64,000 nucleotides of DNA from JAQTNA01 sp043743785 (lineage in GTDB: Bacteria; Pseudomonadota; Gammaproteobacteria; Burkholderiales; Rhodocyclaceae): positions 1 to 64,000 of the forward strand of contig JAYTVW010000027.1 of the NCBI GenBank assembly GCA_043743785.1. The letters are read 5' to 3'. Positions 17,564-27,297 of this stretch are shown here, piece by piece. The notes under the pieces are model-generated. The model was not told where the DNA came from. It searched no databases and saw only the letters and a program-made list of their open reading frames with translations. Every line of letters starts with the position of its first letter. The stretch's first letter is position 1. Made by a program: the position numbers and the translations under genes.

Positions 17564-20500
17564 ATCGGTTGCTCCGAACTGCTGAGTAATGTATTCAAAT
17601 CCCAATTAATGCTGCTCACACCCCAATCCGGCTCCTGCCTGAAAGGATTCCGCACATAGAACGGCCCCTCATGCTGGTCGCCATCCACCAGCACGATGGC
17701 GAGAATGAATTTCTCAGCTTGGTTTAGGCCGTAGAGAATTTCATTCCGAGTGACTGTGATGGTCGACTGGCCCTTGGCACGTCCCTTGACCTCAATGTGG
17801 CGCACCGGGGCAAGTTTGCCGTCCAGAGGAGGGGGCACGGAGGTGATGTCCCATCCGCATTTTTCAGCGGAAACATCGAAAGTGGCGTTGCCCAAGGCGT
17901 GCTCCGCCAGCATCACCGCTTCCATGGCAATACGCTCGACACGTGCGCGGGCATCCGCATCGACTGTCCATGCATCGCCTTCCTGCTCTCCCTTGCGTTG
18001 CGCTAGCAGGCCCGCTGGAATGACCAGCGCACCACCCAACACCACAGGCGTTGCGGATATCACCGCACGCATGGCACGTAGTTCTTTGCTCCGGGATTCA
18101 AGCCGGGAGGTCAGGTCATCAATAGTGCGGCGGACGTTTTCCAGAGTGAGGCGAACGTCCTTGCCCGCAGCGATGTCACTTTTCAATTTTGCGTGGCGGT
18201 CGGACCAGAAATTGATTTCCTTGACCAGTCGCTCATGAATGGCGCTCAGGTTCTTGTCGATCTGCCGCTCACGGCGGTCGCGCACCTCGTTGAAGTGCTC
18301 GGGCACCAGCTGCTGTGAAGCATGTGCGAGCGCCACGGACTCCAGATCGCGACTGATCCATGGCGCAGCCAGTACGTCATCGATGAGCTTGCGGTCGGAA
18401 TCGTCGATGGGCTGTAGATCAAGGTGAGGCGCCCAACCTGCCTGTGTCGTGTTGCCGCTCTGATCAATTTCCACGAAATGCATGCGGCGCGAAACGACAC
18501 GATCCGCTGCCAACCCGCTCGATGGGCCTTCTTTGACCGAATGGTCGATGAGGACAAGCAGACGGGGGATTACGCCGTTGTCGTTCGGATCAACCAGCAC
18601 GGCACCCTGCTTGAGCTTGTTGCGGTGCTGCTCCAGCATCAGGTCGACTATCGATTGCATAAGCGGATGGGCTGGATGGATCAGGCTTGCCATCGGCGCC
18701 CCCATGCGGTCAAGCAGGCGGACGTACCCCTTTTCAAAACAGACCCGCTCGTATTTTTTCAAAACCGGGTTGGTGTTGCGGGCATCCCGCCCACTTATCT
18801 GCCGGTCCCGCTCTCGGATGCTGCCGGGCACAAATGTGATTTCGTAACGACCTGATTCACGGGGCTTCAGATCACCGCCCAACTGAGTGAATGCTTGGCT
18901 GAAAAAGGAGCGGATGAAATAGGGCTGGAGCTTGCGGGCCTCGGCCTTCTCCATCTCTTCCTTAACGGCGAACAGGCGCTGCTCGTCCATGACTTCTTCC
19001 GCCAACGCGTTGCGGTTGATGATGTCCTTTAGGTGGCTGGTATCAAGAGCGCCTTCGACCTTCTGCATCAACCTGGCGCGGACCACTGGATCATCGCCAT
19101 ATCGGATGGCCTCGATGAGCATTTCGCGTAGGCTCTTTTCTTCGAACACATCGCCGAGGATGTCGAAAACGCGCCCACCCAAGGCCAGTCGCTCAACCTC
19201 CAGTTTTTCGAGCAGTCGCTGGAATACATCGCCCTCACGGGTTTCGGCAGCCACCATGTTCCAGAGATGGCATACCTCGGTCTGGCCGATCCGGTGGATA
19301 CGCCCGAAGCGTTGTTCAAGTCGGTTCGGATTCCATGGCAGGTCGTAATTGACCATAAGGTTGGCGTTCTGCAGGTTCACGCCTTCGCCCGCAGCATCCG
19401 TTGCCAGTAGCACACGGGTGTCGGGGTCGTTCCGAAACAACTCCTGAACCTTGCGCCGGTCCTCCCGCTTTACGCCGCCGTGGATCATCACCACGGCTTC
19501 GTCGTTACCCAACAAGCCCCGAATATTTGCCGCCAAGTAATTGAGCGTGTCCCGGTGTTCAGTGAACAGGATGAGCTTGCGCTGGCGTCCATCTGCGCCG
19601 TGCATTTCCGGCGTGTTCTGCAGCAGGCGGGAGAGTTCTTCCCATTTGCGATCTTTGCCGGAATGGACCAGCTGGCGGGCCTGCTCTTCGAGGTGTTCGA
19701 GGGTGAAAATTTCTGCTTCGAGTTCTTGAATTGTCTGTGCTGCGGTTGCCTGATCGACAATCTCCTCCTCAATTCTTTCCGCTTCGTCACCATTAAGGTC
19801 GTCAGGATCGTCGGGCAGCATCGTCTCTTGCCACACAGGCTGCAGAAGTTCACCGCGCTGGCGCAGCTTCTCCTCTTCGACGCGGCGTTTGAGTTTTTGA
19901 GTACGCCGCTTCAGGGACTGGTAGATCGCTGCCGGGCTGGATGCCAAACGCCGTTGTAGGGCAGTGAGGGCAAAGCCAACCGTGCCCTTACGTTTGCCGT
20001 CTTCCAGCGCATCCGCCCTGTTCATTTCCTCCTTCACGTACGTCGTGACGTCGTTGTAAAGAATGGCCTCGGCATCCGCCAGTTTGTAATTGACGGTGTA
20101 TGCGCGACGTTCGGGGAACAGGGGCGTCCCGTCGAACTTCAGCAGTTCCTCCTTGACCATCCTGCGCATCATGTCGCTGGTATCGACCTTGTGAGCGCCA
20201 TCACGGAACTTGCCGTAAAACCGGTCGGAGTCGAGGAGGGACAGGAATAGCTGGAAGTCTTCTTCCTTGCCGTTGTGCGGCGTGGCTGTCATGAGCAGGA
20301 AGTGGCGGGCCACGCTGCCCAACAGCTTTCCAAGCTTGAATCTCTTGGTTTCCTTCAATTCGTTCCCATACCAACTGGCCGACAGCTTGTGCGCTTCATC
20401 TACCACCACCAAGTCCCACCGCGAAAAGCCAAGCTTTTCTTGCAACTCATCGCTACGAGACAATTGGTCCAGGCGCGCAACCATGAGGTCACAGTCGTCG

Positions 20501-21084
20501 AACGGGTTGCCGCTGCGGGTTTGTTGTTGCAGATCGCGGGAGAAGATGGAGAAGGACAGACCGAATTTCTCGAAAAGTTCGTCCTGCCATTGCTCCACGA
20601 GACTGCCGGGCGCCACGATCAGAACACGCTTGGCATCTGCCCTCATCAGCAATTCGCGGATGTACAGCCCGGCCATGATCGTCTTACCCGCGCCGGGATC
20701 GTCCGCCAGTACATAGCGCAGGGGCTGGCGGGGAAGCATCGACTCATAGACCGCCGTGATCTGGTGTGGAAGCGGCTCCACGTTGGAGGTGTGCACCGCC
20801 ATCATCGGGTCGAACAAGTAGGCGAGGTTGATGCGGTACGCTTCGGTTACCAACTTGAAGTCCGCACCGGGTGCGTCGAAGGCCCATGGGCGCCCCTCTG
20901 CAGCCAGCGACAGATTCATCTCGTCCGTACGGAACAACATCCGCTCACCAAGGCGTCCGTCGCTGGTCTTGTAGTAGATCGTCAGTGCGTCGTCGCCAAC
21001 TGGCTCCGTCGTAACGACCCGAACGACCTGACCGGGTTCGATCCCGCTGAGCGCGGCATTCTTCTTGATGTCTTCGAGTTTCAC
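17560..21084 (-). CDS. SNF2-type helicase with C-terminal DUF3883 (DrmD-like)
   Basis: A 1174-residue superfamily 2 ATPase. Motif I is DDPGAGKTIMAGL (about residue 130), motif II VVDEAHKL, motif III LLMTATPHNG. The second RecA lobe has LILFTEHRDTLNYL, LLATDAAGEGVNLQ and NRLEQRFGRIHRIGQ (motif VI). A long coiled/helical middle follows. The C-terminal 110 residues match DUF3883, with GWDITS and RHIEVKGRAKG, a nuclease-like E-x-K core. Proteins of this layout serve as the SNF2 helicase (DrmD) of class 1 DISARM and related clusters. It lies 24 bases downstream of the 172-residue gene and overlaps the HEPN gene. Confidence 0.93.
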   Translation of the reverse strand: MKLEDIKKNAALSGIEPGQVVRVVTTEPVGDDALTIYYKTSDGRLGERMLFRTDEMNLSLAAEGRPWAFDAPGADFKLVTEAYRINLAYLFDPMMAVHTSNVEPLPHQITAVYESMLPRQPLRYVLADDPGAGKTIMAGLYIRELLMRADAKRVLIVAPGSLVEQWQDELFEKFGLSFSIFSRDLQQQTRSGNPFDDCDLMVARLDQLSRSDELQEKLGFSRWDLVVVDEAHKLSASWYGNELKETKRFKLGKLLGSVARHFLLMTATPHNGKEEDFQLFLSLLDSDRFYGKFRDGAHKVDTSDMMRRMVKEELLKFDGTPLFPERRAYTVNYKLADAEAILYNDVTTYVKEEMNRADALEDGKRKGTVGFALTALQRRLASSPAAIYQSLKRRTQKLKRRVEEEKLRQRGELLQPVWQETMLPDDPDDLNGDEAERIEEEIVDQATAAQTIQELEAEIFTLEHLEEQARQLVHSGKDRKWEELSRLLQNTPEMHGADGRQRKLILFTEHRDTLNYLAANIRGLLGNDEAVVMIHGGVKREDRRKVQELFRNDPDTRVLLATDAAGEGVNLQNANLMVNYDLPWNPNRLEQRFGRIHRIGQTEVCHLWNMVAAETREGDVFQRLLEKLEVERLALGGRVFDILGDVFEEKSLREMLIEAIRYGDDPVVRARLMQKVEGALDTSHLKDIINRNALAEEVMDEQRLFAVKEEMEKAEARKLQPYFIRSFFSQAFTQLGGDLKPRESGRYEITFVPGSIRERDRQISGRDARNTNPVLKKYERVCFEKGYVRLLDRMGAPMASLIHPAHPLMQSIVDLMLEQHRNKLKQGAVLVDPNDNGVIPRLLVLIDHSVKEGPSSGLAADRVVSRRMHFVEIDQSGNTTQAGWAPHLDLQPIDDSDRKLIDDVLAAPWISRDLESVALAHASQQLVPEHFNEVRDRRERQIDKNLSAIHERLVKEINFWSDRHAKLKSDIAAGKDVRLTLENVRRTIDDLTSRLESRSKELRAMRAVISATPVVLGGALVIPAGLLAQRKGEQEGDAWTVDADARARVERIAMEAVMLAEHALGNATFDVSAEKCGWDITSVPPPLDGKLAPVRHIEVKGRAKGQSTITVTRNEILYGLNQAEKFILAIVLVDGDQHEGPFYVRNPFRQEPDWGVSSINWDLNTLLSSSEQPI

Positions 21085-21108
21085 GGGGAGCGGGGCAGGT
21101 AGATGGCG

Positions 21109-21627
21109 TTAATCTTTGGTGGGATCAACAAGCTTCGAATTTGGCAGCAATGCAGCAAACCTGCCAGCCGCTTCCGTGTAGCATTGGAAATCATCGCCGG
21201 TTGGAATATAAAACGCCCTGCGTTTTTTGGATGGCGGCACTTTGCGAATTGGGCGTTGACTCATCCAGAATTGTTCTGGCGTCTCGATACTGATGGAAAT
21301 TACGTCAAGCTTGTATGGGCTGGCTTCAACAGAGCCGTATTTTTGGAGTATGTCTTTGTACAGATGCACGTACTTCGGCAAAAGACTCCATGACTCCATC
21401 ATAATGCAAACGAAGTCTGCGTTGTAAATTCCTGCCAGCCTGGTTATGTGGCTCGCCCATGCGTCTTTGTCTTCCTCAGTGCTGCTCGTATTTACGATAG
21501 GGAAAATTTCACCTGTTGCTGAGCCAACAAATGCCACTGGCGCTAATTTGTCACCGCGTTTGAGTGTATCGAGAGCGGATTGGTAGAGCGGAGTCAGTTT
21601 GGTGAGGATGGCTTGGGGGAAAGTCAT
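21109..21627 (-). CDS. Hypothetical protein of the defence-like operon
   Basis: The 172-residue product has no signal peptide or membrane segment and no family I recognise. It alternates short strands and helices: PVAFVGSATGEIFPIV, DFVCIMMESWSLLP, KLDVISISIETPEQFW. This suggests a small alpha/beta fold. The start overlaps the stop of the TPR gene by four bases, so it is coupled to it. It precedes the helicase by 24 bases. The tight spacing makes it a likely accessory component of the same system. Confidence 0.72.
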   Translation of the reverse strand: MTFPQAILTKLTPLYQSALDTLKRGDKLAPVAFVGSATGEIFPIVNTSSTEEDKDAWASHITRLAGIYNADFVCIMMESWSLLPKYVHLYKDILQKYGSVEASPYKLDVISISIETPEQFWMSQRPIRKVPPSKKRRAFYIPTGDDFQCYTEAAGRFAALLPNSKLVDPTKD

Positions 21628-22706
21628 TTGCCTGCCATTCCCATTGCCACTTCGTATTCACGGTCAAGGCCGGAGCCGGTATTAACACGCGGATCAAACG
21701 TTTTCATGCCTACATGCATGTAGCTCAAAAGCTGCAAGCCAGAAAAATCACCCTTCAGGTTTTTCAGCTTGTACCGCTTTGAAGGTTCGTTTATCGCAAG
21801 GCCAGATTCACCGACCTTTGCAATTTCGAGAACGATCTTGCCAACCTGATCTTTGGGCAGTGCTGCGAATAGCTTCATAGCCCCGGTCATGTATTCAACG
21901 ACATCCAGCCTCACCATGTCGTTCACTGCCGAACGCAACTGGCTTTGCCCATGGCGGTTGAGGGTTTGCTTGGCAGCTTCTGCAAAGTCGGTGTTTGGAT
22001 GGCCTGTCACAACCTGCTTGTACACCTTCATGGCTTCCGCCTTGGTGGTGGGCGTGTCCAGTTCTAAAAGGCACTGCGCCAGCCCCATGAGCGGAGCCGG
22101 GTTGCCGGGCGCGAGCTTCACCGCCTGACGGAAGTACGCGAGTGCTTCGTTCATCTTCCCCGCGCGGGCTAGCAGGGCTGCAAGGTTCTGCTGGATAAGC
22201 GATTCGTCCGGCTGGATTGCAGCAGCCGCTCGAAGAACGATTTCCGCTTCGTCGTGCCGCTTCAACTTCGTGAGCGCCACTCCGACAGCGACTGCGGCAT
22301 GGTTGTGCCCCGGGTCCATGCTCAGGCATTTTTGGAGCGGTGCAAGGCATTCCTCAAGTTTGCCTGTCTCGCTCAGCGCCAAGCCGTAGGTGTACGCAGT
22401 GCGCGGGTCATCCACCATTTCGTACAGCGTCTTCAACCCGGGAAGCGCATCCTCGATGAAGCCTGATGAACAAAGACCTTCAAGGTAGTCCACCGGTTGT
22501 ATCCCGCCACCCGGAACCGCAACTACCCGAACCGTGTCGTCATTGACGGTAACAGCTGCGCTCCAGCCCTTGGACGCGTACATGAGGCTGACGATGGCGA
22601 TTACGGCTTCATCATGTCCCGGAGAGCCGACTGGCGGCAGTCCTGCGCTGTTGTAAGACGACAGCGGGCGAGTGAAGATTTCAGGGGCTTGAGGCGTGGT
22701 TTTCAT
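21624..22706 (-). CDS. TPR-repeat protein, first gene of the defence-like operon
   Basis: From the start at 22706 the protein has 360 residues. Tandem tetratricopeptide repeats span about residues 100-250 (for example HNHAAVAVGVALTKLKRHDEAEIVLRAAAAIQPDES and NLAALLARAGKMNEALAYFRQAVKLAPGNPAPL). The C-terminal 100 residues are unlike TPR and unassigned. A longer frame reaches 22826 but begins with a Cys/Gly-rich stretch of poor quality. TPR proteins are scaffolds for multi-protein complexes. It is the first gene of the minus-strand operon; its promoter should lie between 22707 and about 22900, where I see no clear consensus. Confidence 0.82.
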   Translation of the reverse strand: MKTTPQAPEIFTRPLSSYNSAGLPPVGSPGHDEAVIAIVSLMYASKGWSAAVTVNDDTVRVVAVPGGGIQPVDYLEGLCSSGFIEDALPGLKTLYEMVDDPRTAYTYGLALSETGKLEECLAPLQKCLSMDPGHNHAAVAVGVALTKLKRHDEAEIVLRAAAAIQPDESLIQQNLAALLARAGKMNEALAYFRQAVKLAPGNPAPLMGLAQCLLELDTPTTKAEAMKVYKQVVTGHPNTDFAEAAKQTLNRHGQSQLRSAVNDMVRLDVVEYMTGAMKLFAALPKDQVGKIVLEIAKVGESGLAINEPSKRYKLKNLKGDFSGLQLLSYMHVGMKTFDPRVNTGSGLDREYEVAMGMAGK

Positions 22707-23085
22707 GAGTAGTGCGAAGCGAGATTCGTCAGAGTGGAATTGTACCCCGCAGCCCCTCCTGCCAGACGCTAAAACACACACCAAATCCCCACCAGAAAAG
22801 CCCGTTTTCTGCACCCAGTAACACAAATGTCATGAGTGAATTCCAGTGTGACTCCTCATATTCATTTCAAACGAGGAAGGAAGCGCCTGCGCGTATGCCT
22901 TAGCTGCTGGTGCGGACGTTGCGCTGACTTATTCCAAGGCTATCCACTTTTAAGTAGCCCATGATGTTTCGACAAGTGTCTTACTTGGGAAGATGGTGAC
23001 TATTTCACTCAGAGTTCATCACTGAACTTCATGGGTGGGCGCATTTTGCGCATTTGTCGCACAAGGCTGATGCACCCATCAGGAC

Positions 23086-23114
23086 TTGACAAATGTCAAT
23101 AAATAGCGTATAAT
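23086..23114 (+). promoter_or_regulatory. Near-consensus sigma-70 promoter with dyad operator
   Basis: A perfect -35 TTGACA (23086-23091), a 17-base spacer and a perfect -10 TATAAT (23109-23114) precede the double-AAA ATPase gene. The -35 box is part of an inverted repeat TTGACA-AA-TGTCAA (23086-23099), so a repressor could block it. The rest of 22707-23227 shows no gene. Confidence 0.85.
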
Positions 23115-23227
23115 CAAGAACATACGCAATGTTGTTGCGAGATCGCGCCTGCCACCCCAGACGGCCCGGTCTGACACGCGACCCGCGCTCGACAGTACGC
23201 CCGCTTTTCCCCCCCCCAGGAGTCACC

Positions 23228-25321
23228 GTGACCATATCCCCGACCGTGGTGAGGCCCTGTTTCGCCTCCAATATGGACCCACATGCCGCGCTGTGGATCA
23301 CTCGACTGAGTGCCTCTATTTTGCCGGCCCTCCATAAACTCAACCGAGGGCTGTATTCAGAAGAGATTCGTCAGATGATCGGCATCATCCCGCTTGAAGG
23401 GTATTTCTGCCATAGCGAATTGCGTCCCGTGCTTAAAAGGCTTGCCAACGAACTTGAGTGCAAAATACCGCAGCGCAAGAATGTTTTGACGCGAAACATT
23501 GAAATGTTGGGAGAACTGCTCGGACTGAGCAAGATACAGCAGCAAATTCTGACGTTCGTTGCCTTGGCTCAGCAGCACCCCTATTTGTCGGAAGTGATTG
23601 AGGGCATCCGGCAAATGAGCCTTGATGCCGTTGTGAAGACACTTTCAATTGCGTTGAAACTCTCTGCTGCTGAGGTCCGGCAGGCAATACGGAGCGACGG
23701 CGCGTTGCTTTCAACAAGTGTCATTGGGTTTGATCGAGACAATGCCGACAGGGGCTTGCAGCTGAAGATACCCTCAAGCCTCAATGCTTCGCTGTTTAAT
23801 GCAACGGACAATATCAAGAAACTGATGAAGTCGTTCTTGGAGGTTGCACCAAATGGCAGATTGTCCGGTGACGCATTCCCACACTTGACAGAAGAAACAA
23901 AGCTTCTGACGTCCTACTTAACCAACGCGGGTCAGGCAAAAGATGGCGGGGGCGACGTTGGAATCAATATCTTGATATATGGCCCGCCCGGAACGGGCAA
24001 GTCGGAATATGCGCGGTGGCTGGCAAAGCACTTGCGCAAGAAGCTTTTCCAGGTAAAGGCCACTGATGACGAGGGAAGCCCAATTAGCGGTCAAGATCGC
24101 CTGACCTTTTTCCAGCTATCTCAACGGTTCCTGCAGAACGCCGACGCAATCATATTGTTTGACGAGATTGAGGATGTGTTTCCATCCAGTTATAACGGCC
24201 TGAGCTACCTCCTTGGCAGCAACAAGCAGTCGCCTGGCAAGATGTATATTAACCGCTTGCTTGAAGACAATCCCGTGCCGGCGATTTGGATATCCAACGA
24301 GGTCGAGCATATCGACAAGGCTTATTTGCGGCGTTTCGACTTCTCGTTTGAAATGGGGGTGCCGCCCATGTCGGTCAGGGACGGCATACTGCGCAAGTAT
24401 CTTCGTGGGCATGATATTTCTGACGCGACCATTGTCAAACTGTCACAGCAGGAGAAGCTGACACCCTCTCAAATTGAGAAAGCGGCGAAGGTGCTGCAGT
24501 TGTCAGATGCCCAAGGTAATGACCGTGAATCGACGTTGCTGCAGGTGATCGACAATAGCATGCAGCTATTACGTCAGGACAAGAATGAGGCGTTGCTGAA
24601 CTTTGGGGAATGTCGTTACCAGCTTGAATACCTGAATCCGGATTGTGACCTGACGCAGTTGGTCGGGCAGTTGAAGCGTGCGCCCAAGTCGGTAGGGGCT
24701 TTGTGTTTCTACGGCGTTCCGGGTTCGGGCAAGACTGCCCTGGCCCATTACATTGCGCGGGAGGTTAATACGCCGATGCTCGTCAGAAGGGCATCCGACA
24801 TCCTCGGTCCTTATGTGGGCGAGACAGAACAAAAGATCGCCGCCATGTTTAAGCAGGCACAAAAGGCGGGTTCTATTCTCTTGTTGGATGAGGCTGACAG
24901 CTTTTTGACGGACCGCAAATTGGCAACGCGGTCGTGGGAGGTGACGGCGGTCAATGAGATGCTAACCCAGATGGAGCGGTTCGACGGGCTGTTTATCTGC
25001 TCGACGAACTTGATGCAAAGTCTTGATGAAGCCTCGCTGCGTCGCTTTGCGCTCAAGGTGAAGTTTGACTATATGAAGCCGGAACAGCGGTGGCGCCTGT
25101 TTTGCGAGCATGTGCCGAAAATGACCCGTGCAGAAGAAATAGCCTGTCGCGGGACATTAGATCAATTCGCCAACTTGACACCGGGTGACTTTGCAACGGT
25201 CCGGCGGCAAGCGAAGCTCTTTGGTGTAAAGCTGTTGGGAAATGAGTTGCTGGAACGACTCAGGCAGGAATCCAAGATTAAACGTGACGGTGCAAGCCGC
25301 TCAATCGGCTTTGTTAACTAA
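23228..25321 (+). CDS. Tandem AAA+ ATPase
   Basis: This protein of about 697 residues has two AAA domains. The first has Walker A GPPGTGKSEYARWLAKHL (about residue 250) and Walker B AIILFDEIEDVFP, with AYLRRFDFSFEMGVPP as its arginine-finger and sensor region. The second has Walker A GVPGSGKTALAHYIA (about 495) and SILLLDEADSFL, then EASLRRFALKVKF. The N-terminal 200 residues are helical. The GTG start at 23228 is preferred because AGGAG lies six bases upstream; a frame from 23129 would leave almost no leader after the promoter. Double AAA proteins of this kind act as remodelling ATPases. It is transcribed away from the methylase/helicase operon. Confidence 0.9.
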   Translation: MTISPTVVRPCFASNMDPHAALWITRLSASILPALHKLNRGLYSEEIRQMIGIIPLEGYFCHSELRPVLKRLANELECKIPQRKNVLTRNIEMLGELLGLSKIQQQILTFVALAQQHPYLSEVIEGIRQMSLDAVVKTLSIALKLSAAEVRQAIRSDGALLSTSVIGFDRDNADRGLQLKIPSSLNASLFNATDNIKKLMKSFLEVAPNGRLSGDAFPHLTEETKLLTSYLTNAGQAKDGGGDVGINILIYGPPGTGKSEYARWLAKHLRKKLFQVKATDDEGSPISGQDRLTFFQLSQRFLQNADAIILFDEIEDVFPSSYNGLSYLLGSNKQSPGKMYINRLLEDNPVPAIWISNEVEHIDKAYLRRFDFSFEMGVPPMSVRDGILRKYLRGHDISDATIVKLSQQEKLTPSQIEKAAKVLQLSDAQGNDRESTLLQVIDNSMQLLRQDKNEALLNFGECRYQLEYLNPDCDLTQLVGQLKRAPKSVGALCFYGVPGSGKTALAHYIAREVNTPMLVRRASDILGPYVGETEQKIAAMFKQAQKAGSILLLDEADSFLTDRKLATRSWEVTAVNEMLTQMERFDGLFICSTNLMQSLDEASLRRFALKVKFDYMKPEQRWRLFCEHVPKMTRAEEIACRGTLDQFANLTPGDFATVRRQAKLFGVKLLGNELLERLRQESKIKRDGASRSIGFVN

Positions 25322-25473
25322 AGGCAACGCACGACCTGCGCGTGCAACACAAGCCAAACCGGCAAGGCAATTCCCCGTAGTACCTCTGCTGTAACTCGAC
25401 ATATCTCCTGGTGCAGACATGCGTCGCAAGACCCTGTCTCTCTTTGCACGCCTATACGAAAGGAAACTGCATT

Positions 25474-25776
25474 ATGGCTAATTCACGTCAGAATCAAAAC
25501 GGGCGTCCGCTCTTTGCACTTGGGCAAGTTGTGGCAACACCCGGTGCACTCGATTTACTTGACCGTGCTCGGGTCAGCAGTTTCGATCTGCTTATCCGAC
25601 ATCATTGCGGCGACTGGGGCAGTGTTCCCCCCGAAGATTCTGACGCGAACACCGTTGCCGTCAAAATGGGAAATCGCATCATTTCCAGCTACTACCTGAA
25701 TGAGCATGAGCGCCTTTGGATCATCACCGAGGCTGATCGTAGTGCGACGACGTTGTTGCTTCCCGACGAATACTGA
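25474..25776 (+). CDS. Small conserved mobile-element protein
   Basis: The 100-residue product (MANSRQNQNGRPLFALGQVVATPGALDLL…) resembles small proteins common on plasmids and integrative elements, whose function I do not know. Features are the GQVVATPGAL segment, a central HHCGDWG and a terminal WIITEADRSATTLLLPDEY. A GAAAGGAA ribosome site precedes the start. It lies upstream of the recombinase module and is likely mobile-element cargo. Confidence 0.78.
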   Translation: MANSRQNQNGRPLFALGQVVATPGALDLLDRARVSSFDLLIRHHCGDWGSVPPEDSDANTVAVKMGNRIISSYYLNEHERLWIITEADRSATTLLLPDEY

Positions 25777-26051
25777 TCGGGCTAGTCCTCTGTGCTTGGT
25801 TATGCCGGTGCACGTCAAATAACAACAAGCTCTTTTGGTGGCGTTATGGGAGCAAACAAATGAAAACGGCACGCTACTTGTGGCCGGCAGGATTGGATAA
25901 GAAATTCTGCCGGACACTATTTGATATTTATCGTCGCGTCAAAATATCCGACGGCCGCGTCTTCAGTGGTCGTGTCGTTCCCTCTGATAAGTATCATTCT
26001 GACGACTTCAGCTTTTGTTGGCCCACATACAATAATCCAGGAGAAACCAAT

Positions 26052-26273
26052 ATGAATCCGTCAAAACAAAACACGTCTCCCCTGACAAACGCTGTCGTGC
26101 AACTCAACGTGAGAAGTGGCAGTGGCAACGTGCTCGCCATCCTGGGGCATGTGCACCGTGCCATCCAGAACAGCAATCGCCCCGAGTTAGCTAACAGTTT
26201 TCTGCAAGAGGCGTTGGCGGGGCACAACGACCAGCTGGTGCCGACATGCCGACGCTATGTGGATGTACAGTGA
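26052..26273 (+). CDS. Small hypothetical protein upstream of the recombinase
   Basis: The 73-residue protein starting at 26052 has an AGGAG ribosome site eight bases upstream. The same frame is open back to an ATG at 25860, which also has a GGGAG-like site, so a 137-residue form is possible. The conserved-looking part is VRSGSGNVLAILGHVHRAIQNSNR and ANSFLQEALAGHNDQL, resembling small mobile-element proteins. No function is assigned. It is followed by the recombinase gene after 11 bases. Confidence 0.65.
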   Translation: MNPSKQNTSPLTNAVVQLNVRSGSGNVLAILGHVHRAIQNSNRPELANSFLQEALAGHNDQLVPTCRRYVDVQ

Positions 26274-26284
26274 GGGTGCCGGCC

Positions 26285-27268
26285 ATGACAATCTCAGCGC
26301 GTCAGGCAACTTCAACGGGTCGCGTCAAACCGCAGCAGGGCGGTACGGTGGCGCAGTACCTGAATGGCAGGCATTCTGACAAGACGGTCAACGCCTTCCT
26401 GGCGGCGGCACTGTCCGACAACACGTTGCGTGCCTACCGCGCGGACCTCAGTCATTTCCTGGCCTGGGGTGGCAAGATTCCGGCGACGCCGGCAACGGTC
26501 GCCCGTTACCTGGCGCAGCACGCCACGATCCTTTCCCCTGGGACGTTGTCACGTCGCCTCATTGCCATTGATCGCGCCCATGGGGCACAGGGGCTGGCGT
26601 CACCCACCCATTGCGAACTCGTCAAAGCAACCCTGAGCGGGATACGCCGGACGCGGACCAGCGCGCCGCGTCAAGCTGCGCCCTTGCTCAAGAACGACGT
26701 GGTGCAGATGGCGCGCGGTTTGACGGGAATGCGGGGCAAGCGCGACCGTGCCATGTTGCTGATTGGTTTTGCGTCGGCATTGCGGCGGTCAGAATTGGTG
26801 GCGCTCGACGTGGAAGACGTCAGCTTCGTCACCGAGGGCCTGGTCATCCGGCTACGACGGGGCAAGACCGATCAAGAGGGGCTGGGGCGTAACATCGCCA
26901 TTCCTTACCTGAAGGCAACGCGGAATTGCCCCTGTCGTGCCCTACAGGCGTGGCTCAACGCGTCAGGCATCGCGGAAGGCGCCTTGTTCCGTCGCTTTAA
27001 CCGCTACGATCAAATGCTGCCGGGACGGCTGTCAGCGGAGTCCATGTCGTTGGTGGTCAAGGACCGCGTTGCCGCCATTGGGCTTGATCCAGCCCTGTAT
27101 TCGGGGCACAGCCTGCGGGCGGGGTTCGTGACCTCAGCAGCCAGGGCCGGGGCCTCAACGACGAGCATTCGGGCGCAAACGGGGCACAAATCCGACGCGA
27201 TGCTGCAACGGTACATTCGGGATAGCCAGATTTTCGCCGCCAACCCGAACAAAAGCATTTGGCGGTGA
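26285..27268 (+). CDS. Tyrosine recombinase
   Basis: A 327-residue phage-integrase-type recombinase. After an N-terminal SAM-like core-binding domain (TVNAFLAAALSDNTLRAYRADLSHFLAW), the catalytic domain shows Arg I in GFASALRRSEL, Lys in RLRRGKTDQEG, His-x-x-Arg in GHSLRAGF, the second His in QTGHKSDAM and the nucleophile Tyr in LQRYIR. All catalytic residues are present. The ATG at 26285 was chosen as start. It is flanked by small element genes and a hypothetical downstream gene 29 bases away, so it belongs to a gene set rather than sitting at an att site. Confidence 0.92.
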   Translation: MTISARQATSTGRVKPQQGGTVAQYLNGRHSDKTVNAFLAAALSDNTLRAYRADLSHFLAWGGKIPATPATVARYLAQHATILSPGTLSRRLIAIDRAHGAQGLASPTHCELVKATLSGIRRTRTSAPRQAAPLLKNDVVQMARGLTGMRGKRDRAMLLIGFASALRRSELVALDVEDVSFVTEGLVIRLRRGKTDQEGLGRNIAIPYLKATRNCPCRALQAWLNASGIAEGALFRRFNRYDQMLPGRLSAESMSLVVKDRVAAIGLDPALYSGHSLRAGFVTSAARAGASTTSIRAQTGHKSDAMLQRYIRDSQIFAANPNKSIWR

Positions 27269-27297
27269 GCAAACATGAACATACCGGAGTCCTAACC

